Shown here in pieces: positions 8,500 through 16,705 of a stretch of DNA of 64,000 nt. Source of the stretch: Paulinella micropora (Eukaryota > Cercozoa > Imbricatea > Euglyphida > Paulinellidae); contig WBZZ01004130.1 in the NCBI GenBank assembly GCA_019918135.1, forward strand, positions 156,035 through 220,034, read 5' to 3'. The translations under genes were made by a program, and so were the position numbers. Numbering within the stretch: the first letter of the stretch is position 1; every line of letters starts with the position of its first letter. Below the pieces are notes generated by a model. That model saw only the letters and a program-made list of their open reading frames with translations. It did no database searches and was not told where the DNA came from.

Positions 8500-11400
8500 T
8501 GTTTTCCGCTAATTGTTTTTTTAAGTCGGCTATATCATTAGTTATATTATTTATTTTTTCCGATAATTGTTGAACGGCCTTAATTAATGGTGCAATAAAC
8601 TCAGAATAACCTATACCATAACTGACATCACCACTATCAACACATTTAACATCTTCTGGATTAATACTTTCACCTTTCAATTCGCATTCTTTTCTTTGCT
8701 TTGGACACGGAACCATAATTGTTTCTTTTATAAAACCACCAAAATCTAGCATATCCATTTCTTTTAGTATTTCTTCTAATTCCTGTGCTATTAAGCCAGT
8801 CCTACATTTCTTGTTGTCATCAATCATACGATAGCAGACTGGATTTAACTTGTTGATAAAATCTAAGCCTAAGCATTCCTTTATATCTTCTTTTTTTCGT
8901 CTATCTGAATATTGAATTGGATTAGACAATACCCACAACTGACCATCGCTTGCTCTTAATGACATTAAAGCAGTATTTGAATTATTCTCCCATATGAAAC
9001 CACTCGTTGAAGAATTATTCACTCTAAATCTAATAGCATAAGAAGTTAATCCTCCACCTCCTCCTGCTGGTGCTGTTCCTCCACTTAATGATTTATTTGC
9101 CCCAGACTGGCTCATATAAATCCCCCAGTTTGAATCTCCAATGTCCCATACAAATATTCCTCTCGCATTCGTCCCGTCTGTTTGTCCTTGAATTGCTATT
9201 TTAGCCCCATTAGTTGATGCTGATGCCGTTGTTAGTGTTCCTGTGTATGTAATTCCCGCATTTGCCGTTATTAATCCGCTCGCCGTTAATGTTGTTGTCG
9301 ATATACCCGCATTTGCCGTTATTAATCCACTCGCAGTGATCGTAGTTGTTGATACACCAGCACTAGCCGTTATTAATCCTTTTGTCCATAAAGTCCCGTT
9401 TGCCCCGTTTAATGACATTAACAATTGTTCGGAAGAGTTCTCCCATATAAAACCATCAGTGGAAACATTGCTAACTCTAAATCTAACGGCGAAAGAAGTA
9501 AAATCGTTACCAGCAACGGCTGATGCCACTCCACCTGCTAGAGATTTATTGGCTCCAGATTGTGCCATATAAATACCATAATTTGTATTGCCAGTATCCC
9601 ACAAAAATATTCCTCTCGTATTACCTCCATTAGTATTTCCTTGTATGACTATGCTAGAGCCCCCTGTCGCTGTTAATAATCCGCTTGCGGTTAGTGTCGT
9701 TGTTGATACTCCCGCGTTTGCCGTTATTAATCCACTCGCGGTTGCGGTTGTTGTTGATATACCCGCGGTTGAAGTAATTGTCGTTCCTGTTATTGTTCCG
9801 CCACTCGTTATGTTGTTGCTGTTCATATCCAAAGCACCATAAAACCGCATACCGCCCGCATTATTAAAACGGACGATATCAGACGAAGCGGATTTATTAT
9901 CCAAAAGTTTTGAAATATAAAGTCCCGCCCCTTTTACATCAGATGCTACATTCGTGAATACATAACCTCTTTGGTTAGCGGTTCCACTTGTAGCAGTATT
10001 TAGAGTAAATAAGAAATACTGATAATCTCCTGATGTCTGTGAAAAGAATATGTCTCCTCCATTTTGGTTTAATATCCTCGCCCCATTATATGTTATATTT
10101 CCGCCATTAGTGATAGTTTGATTATTAAAATCGGCATTGTTCGTTAAAGTTAGATATTTTATCACAGTGCTAGCCCCGTTGAATGTTTTACTTCCTGTTA
10201 TGGTTTGGTCTGTTGATAGTTTTACATTTTGCCCGTCCAATGTGTCCGCATACCCTTTTGTCGCTCCGTCTGTTGATAATGTTGGAGTTCCAAGGTTGGC
10301 TATTTTGCTACTATTACAATCTAGCCCCGAAGCATTTACCCAACCAACAATCGTCCCGTCAATAATAAAACTTATTTTTTTGGCAGAAATTTCAAAGTTG
10401 TAATATGTTGCAGTTTTCATATCCAAACTAGCAATTGACCCGATATTGGCTGTGGAGTTAAAAACCACGAATGTTCCTTTTGTTGTAGCATTTATTGAAT
10501 TTCCTGTTATTTCAAGACCACTGCTAAATGTCTTAATTCCTGCTATGGTTTGGTTAGCTGTTAGTTTCACATTTTGCCCGTCTAATGTATCTACATAACT
10601 TTTATTCGCCCCGTCCGTTGTTGCTGTTGGTGTGGCTAAGTTTGTTATTTTTCTGTTGTTTAAAGATAGTGTCGTGCCCGTTGCTGTCGCTATTACATTA
10701 TCCCCAGCATATAAATCAACATATGACCCTGTTATTTGTATTGGATAATAGCCCGCGGTTGCTATTTTTTGTGCCACAATCTCTCCTATATTTGTCGCCG
10801 TATCAAAGGCAATACCGATACCATCAAAAGCGGCTGGAGCAGTAGCACCTCGCACTTCTATTGTTGAAGTAAATTTTTTATTCCCTGCTATGGTTTGGTC
10901 TCCTGTTAGTTTAACGACTGCGGTATCAAGAGCCGAAACATCAACACCATCAACAAGATTAACATTTGTTATACTTTGGCTTTTCATATCAATCCCCGCA
11001 CTAGCATTTATTATGTTGCTGAATGTTTTGGTTCCTGCTATAGTTTGGTCTCCTGTTAGTTTCACGGCCGAAGTATCAATAGCCGAAACATCAATACCAT
11101 CAACCAAATTTACATTTGTTATTGAAAATCCACCCATATTTAAACTACCAGTCATAGCCGTTGTTCCGTCCTTGGCTAGTTTCGTATCGGTATATGCTTT
11201 TGTTGAAGCATCCCCATCATAGAATGGTGCGGGTAGTCCGCTGATTGCTGTCGTGCTGTTAAAATTTAAAACATTATTTGTCAATGTCATTCCGCCCCCT
11301 GTTGTTGGAGCAAAAAGTATGGACGAGCCTACAAAAGATAATGGATAGCCCGTCGCCCCACCCGCTTCCGACGAATAGATAGAGCCCATATTATTGTTGT

Positions 11401-12130
11401 AGTTGAAGAATAACTTACCTGTATTTAATGGATTTGAATCTTTTACGGCAACATAAGTAGTAAATGTTTTATTCCCTGTTATGGTTTGGTCTCCTGTTAG
11501 TTTTACAACAGAAGTATCAAGAGCCGAAACATCAACACCATCAACTAAATTGACATTTGTTATACTTTGGCTTTTCATATCAATCCCCGCACTAGCATTT
11601 ATTATACTGCTAAATGTCTTAATTCCTGCTATGGTTTGGTCTCCTGTTAATTTAACCACAGCACTATCAAGGGCAGAAACATCAACACCATCAACATTAC
11701 CGACATTTACTATATTAAAACTTCCCATATTCAAATCTCCAAACATCATAGTGAGCCCATCCAATCTAAGAAAAGGTGAGTTTGTATTTCTCCATTGCCC
11801 TGTGCTATAAATGAGTAATTGGTTATTGGAGGGGGTGCCTGTTATGACTACATCACTTAAAGCATCTATTGACTTGTTTGAAAATCTTGTGTCAAACCTA
11901 CCATCAGTATAGTATAGATTAGTGCCTTCTTTTATGTCCGTTGTGCTTTTGGTAGCCAGTCGTGTGTCAAATCGGCTGTTGGTAAAATAAAGATTTACGG
12001 GGTCAGCATCTTCTGGCACCCTATCTGTGTATAAGCCCACTATGTTTGTGTTGGTAAGGTCTAAGTTTTTTATGTCTAGACTATCAACTGCAATTTCTGA
12101 CAAGCCAAGTAAGGATTTATATTGCGACAT
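8489..12130 (-). CDS. Giant tail-fibre-like protein with C-terminal S74 intramolecular chaperone
   Basis: 1213 residues. The N-terminal part has EGTNLYYT-type repeats; the shaft repeats a unit of the type LVDGVDVSALDT.VVKLTGDQTI.G.KTF about five times, followed by TTTLTASGLITANAG repeats. The C-terminal part carries the peptidase S74 (endosialidase-type) motif SDRRKKEDI, whose Ser and Lys drive self-cleavage after trimer folding in phage and algal-virus fibres, followed by a coiled coil. It is therefore likely a trimeric host-attachment fibre. The paralogue at 40389-44231 shares most of the shaft but has a different distal part. Confidence 0.9.
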   Translation of the reverse strand: MSQYKSLLGLSEIAVDSLDIKNLDLTNTNIVGLYTDRVPEDADPVNLYFTNSRFDTRLATKSTTDIKEGTNLYYTDGRFDTRFSNKSIDALSDVVITGTPSNNQLLIYSTGQWRNTNSPFLRLDGLTMMFGDLNMGSFNIVNVGNVDGVDVSALDSAVVKLTGDQTIAGIKTFSSIINASAGIDMKSQSITNVNLVDGVDVSALDTSVVKLTGDQTITGNKTFTTYVAVKDSNPLNTGKLFFNYNNNMGSIYSSEAGGATGYPLSFVGSSILFAPTTGGGMTLTNNVLNFNSTTAISGLPAPFYDGDASTKAYTDTKLAKDGTTAMTGSLNMGGFSITNVNLVDGIDVSAIDTSAVKLTGDQTIAGTKTFSNIINASAGIDMKSQSITNVNLVDGVDVSALDTAVVKLTGDQTIAGNKKFTSTIEVRGATAPAAFDGIGIAFDTATNIGEIVAQKIATAGYYPIQITGSYVDLYAGDNVIATATGTTLSLNNRKITNLATPTATTDGANKSYVDTLDGQNVKLTANQTIAGIKTFSSGLEITGNSINATTKGTFVVFNSTANIGSIASLDMKTATYYNFEISAKKISFIIDGTIVGWVNASGLDCNSSKIANLGTPTLSTDGATKGYADTLDGQNVKLSTDQTITGSKTFNGASTVIKYLTLTNNADFNNQTITNGGNITYNGARILNQNGGDIFFSQTSGDYQYFLFTLNTATSGTANQRGYVFTNVASDVKGAGLYISKLLDNKSASSDIVRFNNAGGMRFYGALDMNSNNITSGGTITGTTITSTAGISTTTATASGLITANAGVSTTTLTASGLLTATGGSSIVIQGNTNGGNTRGIFLWDTGNTNYGIYMAQSGANKSLAGGVASAVAGNDFTSFAVRFRVSNVSTDGFIWENSSEQLLMSLNGANGTLWTKGLITASAGVSTTTITASGLITANAGISTTTLTASGLITANAGITYTGTLTTASASTNGAKIAIQGQTDGTNARGIFVWDIGDSNWGIYMSQSGANKSLSGGTAPAGGGGGLTSYAIRFRVNNSSTSGFIWENNSNTALMSLRASDGQLWVLSNPIQYSDRRKKEDIKECLGLDFINKLNPVCYRMIDDNKKCRTGLIAQELEEILKEMDMLDFGGFIKETIMVPCPKQRKECELKGESINPEDVKCVDSGDVSYGIGYSEFIAPLIKAVQQLSEKINNITNDIADLKKQLAENNAS

Positions 12131-12188
12131 AGATTATATAAATAATTATTTATTTAAAAAATACTAAAATATATTAATCTTAGTATAA
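12131..12188. promoter_or_regulatory. Divergent AT-rich promoter, P-L fibre / acidic-basic protein
   Basis: 58 bp of almost pure A/T between divergent start codons, with TATATAA close to the fibre ATG and AGTATAA directly before the other ATG. The same arrangement is found at 40337-40388. Most genes of both elements have a TATA-like box within about 15 bp of the ATG. Confidence 0.5.
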
Positions 12189-12716
12189 ATGCCGTCTCCC
12201 GAAGCAAGTCGTAAGAATTGGGGTAGTGCTGTGGAAGGAATAAAAGCAAAAGCGAAACAACGAAAAATGGAACACGCCAAAAATGTATTAGCACAATATA
12301 GAAATGCTGTAAAGCAAGAAGACGAAGATATGGAACAAAGATTGGCAGAGATAGAAAATAAGAATGTGGCGAGCGATATTATTAATGGAAAAGACCAAGA
12401 TGACACACCCGAGCAAAGTGAGAGTGAGGATGAGGATGAGGTTGATTTTACTGATATCATTGCGGAAAAGATGGCTAACATGAAAATCAAAAGAGCAAAA
12501 GCGGAAACTAAGAGAGAAAAGAAAAAGAGTAAGAAACCAGAGCCTGAAGAAAGTGAAGAAAGTGAAAGTGAGAGTAGTGAAGAAGAAGAAATTAAGCCAA
12601 AAAAAGGAAAAGGTAAGAAGTCAAGCAGTGTAAGTGTAAAAGTATATAATCAATCTTCTGGCGGTGCTAAGAAAGAAAAAAATAATGATATTGAAAAATG
12701 CTTTTTAAAGTTTTAA
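12189..12716 (+). CDS. Acidic/basic low-complexity Polinton protein
   Basis: 175 residues with a conserved start (MPS.EASRKNWG.AVE), a conserved core (VASDIINGKDQDDTPE, then DFTDIIAEKMA.MKIKRAK), a Ser/Glu-rich acidic stretch and a lysine-rich tail ending in KKSSSVSVKVYNQSSG. Homologue at 39824-40336. It is transcribed away from the fibre from a shared promoter. No domain recognised; the charge pattern could suit a scaffold or DNA-associated protein. Confidence 0.65.
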   Translation: MPSPEASRKNWGSAVEGIKAKAKQRKMEHAKNVLAQYRNAVKQEDEDMEQRLAEIENKNVASDIINGKDQDDTPEQSESEDEDEVDFTDIIAEKMANMKIKRAKAETKREKKKSKKPEPEESEESESESSEEEEIKPKKGKGKKSSSVSVKVYNQSSGGAKKEKNNDIEKCFLKF

Positions 12717-12755
12717 TTTAGTCGATAGTATGCTATCGTCAATTGTCCTAATGGA

Positions 12756-13289
12756 CTAATCCCACTTATCTTTTCTATAATTTCTAAATATAGTTCTAAG
12801 TTTGCTATTGAATTTGCTTACATTAATGAGTTCGTAATCAATTTCTTTTAAATACCTTACATCACGGTTTTGAAACTCTTTAATTCTGTTTGCGAGGTCG
12901 TCCCTTCTTTTAATGAAACTATTTGGAATTTTTTGAATTTCTAAGAGAGTTTCATTTTTTGTTCCCTTTCTTAATTTTCTATAATGTGGAATAGCATACA
13001 TATCATCTTTAAAATCTCTTAAATCTTCGTTTAGTTTTTTTATCTCTTTCTCTGTATCTCCACTTAATGAAATGTCATTGGTTGGTTTAATAGCGGATTG
13101 TTTTTTTTCCGAAGGTTTAAACTTGGAAGGTGGTTTCGTAGTTTTCTTAAATTTTTTCTTTTCCGAGACCATCTTTCCGTAATGTTCCATTAATTTAAGC
13201 AGTTCTGCCTTTTTTAATTTACTAATTTTCGGACATCGTCTCCGTTTTTCTTCACCTAATACCTTTCTTAAGACTTTGACGGTCGGCAT
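12756..13289 (-). CDS. Basic protein with SAP-like N-terminus
   Basis: 177 residues. The N-terminal 35 residues (CPKISKLKKAELLKLMEHYG) resemble the SAP/helix-extension-helix motif found in DNA-binding proteins of viruses and eukaryotes. The rest is lysine-rich and helical. No counterpart in P-R. The start is next to TATATATA shared with the divergent integrase gene. The SAP call is tentative. Confidence 0.55.
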   Translation of the reverse strand: MPTVKVLRKVLGEEKRRRCPKISKLKKAELLKLMEHYGKMVSEKKKFKKTTKPPSKFKPSEKKQSAIKPTNDISLSGDTEKEIKKLNEDLRDFKDDMYAIPHYRKLRKGTKNETLLEIQKIPNSFIKRRDDLANRIKEFQNRDVRYLKEIDYELINVSKFNSKLRTIFRNYRKDKWD

Positions 13290-13325
13290 TGTATATATAA
13301 AAAAATATTTTTATATTTTGTATAA
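13290..13325. promoter_or_regulatory. Divergent promoter, integrase / SAP-like gene
   Basis: 36-bp A/T-only spacer between divergent ATGs with a TATATATA on one side and TTTGTATAA on the other, abutting the start codons. Confidence 0.45.
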
Positions 13326-14321
13326 ATGGACCATAAACATACAATTATTAATACCCAAAATCGTAATAGCCAATTAGAAGAAACACCAACGGGGGAAGTA
13401 GTTAAAACAAAAGAAGATGAAGCACTTGAAATACACCACCAGAAAAAGAACCCGAAAATATGGAATACTATATGGGTTGATAATCCATTAGACCAAGTCT
13501 TTCTTGACTTAGCAGATATGAGTAAATTAAAAGATAAGAAAGGAAATAAAGGATATGCTTGGATGCTTGTTTGGATTGATTGTCATTCAAGATTTTTAAT
13601 AATCATTCCATTAAAAAATAAAACAGCAAAAGAAGTTTATTATGCTTTGAAATCTATACCTTATAAACCAAAATCAATTACAACCGACAGCGGAGGAGAA
13701 TATAAAGGTGCTACTCGTGAATATTTTATTCAGAATGGTATTAAGCACGATGTCGTTGAAGTCGGCGACCATAGAGCCTTAGCGGTTGTTGATAGAGTGA
13801 TAAGGAGTATTAGAAGATGGTTAGATTTATTATTTGAAACTAATAGAAATTTTGATTGGGTAAGTTATATTCAAGACTTAGTCAATGCTTATAATCATAA
13901 AGTTCATTCTACAACAGGAAGCAGACCGATTGATATTTTTACCGGCCGTGATAAGAATAAACAGACTCTTCAAAGAGACCATCTGATTGATGAGTATAGC
14001 ATTGGCGATAAGGTGAGGAAGGAATTAAAGAGGCGGATGTTCGAAAAAGGTGGAAAACAGTTTAGTAAGCAGATTTACAAAGTAATAGGTAGGTCTGGCT
14101 TTAAAATCATTCTCTCTGATAATGAATTAGTATCACCGAGAGAACTTCTAAAAACTGAATTTACTAAATCAGTAGATGAAGAAAAGCAAGTAAAAGATAA
14201 AGAGAAAAAAATAACTAAGGAACGAAACACACAGAGATTATTAAAAAGAGAAAGCATTGATGAAAGTAATGTGAGAACCTCAGATAGAATAAGGAAGAAG
14301 AAACAAATATTAGATTTATAA
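13326..14321 (+). CDS. Retroviral-type (rve) DDE integrase of P-L
   Basis: 331 residues. RNase H-fold integrase core: first acidic residue around residue 61-64 (VFLDLADMSK), second in TTDSGGEYKG (about 122), third position in AVVDRVIRSIR (about 157), where the usual Glu of VERFNRT is an Asp, 34 residues after the second. The C-terminal part (PRELLKTEF and a lysine-rich tail) resembles the chromodomain-less Polinton integrase tail. It would insert the element with 5-6-bp duplications. Homologue at 38539-39552. The 3' end overlaps the convergent GIY-YIG gene by 6 bp. Confidence 0.9.
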   Translation: MDHKHTIINTQNRNSQLEETPTGEVVKTKEDEALEIHHQKKNPKIWNTIWVDNPLDQVFLDLADMSKLKDKKGNKGYAWMLVWIDCHSRFLIIIPLKNKTAKEVYYALKSIPYKPKSITTDSGGEYKGATREYFIQNGIKHDVVEVGDHRALAVVDRVIRSIRRWLDLLFETNRNFDWVSYIQDLVNAYNHKVHSTTGSRPIDIFTGRDKNKQTLQRDHLIDEYSIGDKVRKELKRRMFEKGGKQFSKQIYKVIGRSGFKIILSDNELVSPRELLKTEFTKSVDEEKQVKDKEKKITKERNTQRLLKRESIDESNVRTSDRIRKKKQILDL

Positions 14322-15023
14322 ATTGAAAGCATTTAGTCCTATTGGTTCCGTTAGTGTTTTGTGTTTTTTATTTCTTTTATGTTTTGATAAATATCCTCTT
14401 GAAACTTCAACTCCACACACACATTTCACGATTAAATGATTCTGCTCTCTTCGTCTTTGAAGAATATTTTCATAATTATTATCATAATATTTTTTCTTTC
14501 TTTGTTTTATGTCTTCTAAATTTTCATTTCTATATTTTTTACTTTTTTCCGCTATGATTTCACGATTACTTTCATAGTATTCTTTTTTCGTTTTCTTTAT
14601 TTTCTCAATATTTAAGTTTCTATATTCTTTATTTTCGTTTAAGATTCTATCGCGATTTTCTTTATAATATTTTCTACTATTTTCATTTCGTGTTTCTTTG
14701 TTATCTTCGTGATATTCTTTTCTGCTTCTACCAGCGACGGCCTTATTAACACATTCACTCTCTCTAATTATTTCTCCTTCTCTCCTGCTAAGTTGCATTT
14801 TGTTTTCACATTTGTATTCTTCTATTAATTCAATGTAATTATCTTCATACTTTATAATATCAAAAGAAGAAACAAAACCATATTTTCCTTTGATGTGTTG
14901 CTTGTAATTTATCCTATGTTGATACAATCTTTTATGTAGTGGGTTTGTAGTAGAACCAATATATATTTGGTCGGTCTGGTATGAACGAATAGCATAAATT
15001 TTTCCTTGCTTGTAGTCGGGCAT
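14316..15023 (-). CDS. GIY-YIG endonuclease-like protein with KY-rich repeats
   Basis: 235 residues from MPDYKQGKIYAIRS; upstream in-frame codons to 15113 are less likely coding. GIY-YIG core: KIYAIRSY...IYIGSTTNPLHKRLYQH, with the catalytic Tyr/Arg region and a Glu in RREGEIIRESECVNK. It is followed by about four degenerate repeats (KYYxENRDxIxxENKEYRN-like) and a C-terminal CVCG...H..H candidate zinc site. This layout is common in giant-virus and selfish-element GIY-YIG proteins. It lies at the element terminus. No counterpart in P-R; a fragment of a similar tail is at 36773-37012. Confidence 0.85.
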   Translation of the reverse strand: MPDYKQGKIYAIRSYQTDQIYIGSTTNPLHKRLYQHRINYKQHIKGKYGFVSSFDIIKYEDNYIELIEEYKCENKMQLSRREGEIIRESECVNKAVAGRSRKEYHEDNKETRNENSRKYYKENRDRILNENKEYRNLNIEKIKKTKKEYYESNREIIAEKSKKYRNENLEDIKQRKKKYYDNNYENILQRRREQNHLIVKCVCGVEVSRGYLSKHKRNKKHKTLTEPIGLNAFNL

Positions 15024-15300
15024 TGTCCTTTTATGTCTTATTATGTCCTTAAACTTAAATGGAAAATACCACCACTCACCAGAAAAAAGATACTTAAAAA
15101 TTCTACACCGCACACCTAGAGGCTCAGGTCGAAAAGCCCCCGTGTGGCTTTTTTACACGGACAACTTTTCTCTTTTTCGGCAAATTAGGAAGACTTCAAA
15201 GGTCAATTTAATGATACATATATTTTTCTTGTAGTGTGCTATATAAGGCTATTTGGTTGTTTTTGCTTCTTTGTATTTATTTTACTGGAAATACATAGGA

Positions 15301-15373
15301 GGGGGTGCCACAACCCAAACGAAGTCGTGGATTTTGCAAAAAATTCACGACACGGTCTGGGTTATCATCTACT
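15301..15373. repeat. Right terminus of P-L with subterminal palindrome
   Basis: Ends ATCATCTACT, against ATCAACTACT at 37202 and CTCTACTACT at 58711. An imperfect palindrome at 15313-15362 (CCCAAACGAAGTCGTG...CACGACACGGTCTGGG) matches one at 37141-37191, marking both as the same terminal-repeat subfamily. The spacer back to 15024 also holds a CCGTGT/ACACGG hairpin (15140-15160) and no other gene. Confidence 0.7.
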
Positions 15374-16076
15374 GCAGGTAGGTTCCGGCCTCAGCCACGT
15401 ACTGTTGCAAAAAAACCTCTTTGTCCAAAGAAACCCTTCCCTTGGCGCACATCTCGATCCAGGCGCACGAGGCCTGGCGGTAACACAGCACGCAAAGACG
15501 GGGGTTTGTGCTACCGAGCAAGAGTTGACAACAGCTGTGCAGCGCCTCCGCCGTGAAATCGCAGTTAAGCTTGTTCAGGCTTTGCGTTAACTCGGTCGCA
15601 AAGTTTTTGATCTGGTCGCCCTTGGGCTTGGAGGAAGAAGACTGTTGGCTATTTTTCTGTCGGTGGCAAAAAGCCTCGTAGCGATCATAAAGCCAGCTCC
15701 GCGTCGTTAAAGCGCATGAGCAGCGGCCGCTCCGTGCTCCTAACGGCCGCGGGGGGACCCCGTCGGAGAGCCCCAAACAATGCATGCCTTGCGAACATGA
15801 GAATTTGTCCAGCCCCGCCACCCGCAGGTTGCGCGATTCAGTCTGGGCCGATATCACGGACAGAACCGCGAGCGCGTCCTCACTCAGTCGCAGGCTCAGG
15901 CTCTGTTGCAACTGAGCCGACTGCTCGGGCGTTTTGTCCGCGTACTGGGCCAGACCTGAAAATCCTCCTTGAATGTACAAAAATTGGCGAGGGCGCAGGA
16001 GCCGGTAACAGTCCAACACCTGCTTAACCTCAGGGGGATACGAAGAGGCCCCTGCACTAGTTTGTTGCTTCTTCAT
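15369..16076 (-). CDS. Unknown GC-block ORF, 3'-truncated by the P-L insertion
   Basis: 235 residues from MKKQQTSAG to a TAG whose bases belong to the Polinton terminus (AGTAGATGAT on this strand). The ORF thus runs straight across the GC/AT junction and stops at the first codon supplied by the element. Several cysteines and leucine-rich helices, no recognised motif. It lies downstream of the RNA polymerase locus on the same strand. The original C-terminus is presumably on the far side of P-L, outside the window. Confidence 0.6.
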   Translation of the reverse strand: MKKQQTSAGASSYPPEVKQVLDCYRLLRPRQFLYIQGGFSGLAQYADKTPEQSAQLQQSLSLRLSEDALAVLSVISAQTESRNLRVAGLDKFSCSQGMHCLGLSDGVPPRPLGARSGRCSCALTTRSWLYDRYEAFCHRQKNSQQSSSSKPKGDQIKNFATELTQSLNKLNCDFTAEALHSCCQLLLGSTNPRLCVLCYRQASCAWIEMCAKGRVSLDKEVFLQQYVAEAGTYLQ

Positions 16077-16215
16077 TTAATGAGAAAAAAAAATTCCGCT
16101 AGAAAATCTACAAAGAGAACCTACGGGAGTAGCTACAGGACAAGAACAAGGGGGGAGAGGGGGGAAACAGAGAAGGGAGGGGGGGGGAGAGGAAGGAAGG
16201 GGGCGGCGCGGGGAC

Positions 16216-16705
16216 TCACTTGCTTGGGCTTATCCCCCCCTCTTGCCCCCTTTGAGTCTCTTGCACCTGATAGTATGAGTCACCTACCCGAGGCACCTGC
16301 CCGCTTAGAAAGCTCCAGTACATGGAAGAAGGCTGCGAAGTGGCGCCGATGGTATCGTGAATCCAAACCTGCCCGTTTCTTTCGAAGAGGGCGCGCTCAA
16401 AGGGGTCTTTTTCCAGGAGCGCGCAACCGCCGCGGTTGATGGGCAAGGGCAGCCCCCGCACTGTCATGGTACGGGCCAACAGTTCGGTGTGTAGGTAATC
16501 AAGTTCTCCCAGGCCGGCCAGCGCCTTTGACAGCTCGTAACGAAGCGCTGCCGCGCAAGCCTCAATCCCCAGCACTTGGCAGGCCAGCGAGGGGTCCGAG
16601 ATCTCAATCGATTCGGGGACCCACTCTGGCCGAGCCAGCAAACGCCTAACCTGCGCCAGCGAGCACTGGCCTGGTTTGAGGCGCAAGGATTGCCTAGCAG
16701 ACGTC
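16216..16705 (-). pseudogene. RPB1-like RNA polymerase, segment F (C-terminal cleft end)
   Basis: Carries the conserved closing part of the largest subunit: VLGIEACAAALRYEL, then LLARTMTVRGLPLPI, corresponding to the universal LGIEAxRxAL and D.MT..G motifs. The frame differs from segment E by one base; the switch lies just after GVDST (about 16.7 kb). It ends at a stop near 16216 in a G-rich stretch. No heptad CTD is visible. Confidence 0.75.

Larger units (their letters stand above)
1..15373. mobile_element. Polinton/Maverick element P-L, partial (right part)
   Basis: AT-rich block with the Polinton morphogenesis set (major capsid, penton-like protein, adenain-type protease, FtsK/HerA-type packaging ATPase) plus a retroviral-type integrase. 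Gene order mirrors the complete element at 38174-58711, in reverse orientation. The right terminus reads ATCATCTACT and ends at 15373, matching the ...CTACT-3' ends of the two other elements in the window. The polymerase and left terminus would lie before position 1. GC content jumps exactly at 15374. The expected target duplication (gcaggt, 15374-15379) cannot be confirmed without the other end. Confidence 0.9.

Noticed and set aside
9243-11810. Plus-strand Val/Pro-rich ORFs opposite the P-L fibre
   Set aside because: Antisense to the repetitive fibre shaft; their repeats follow the fibre repeats.
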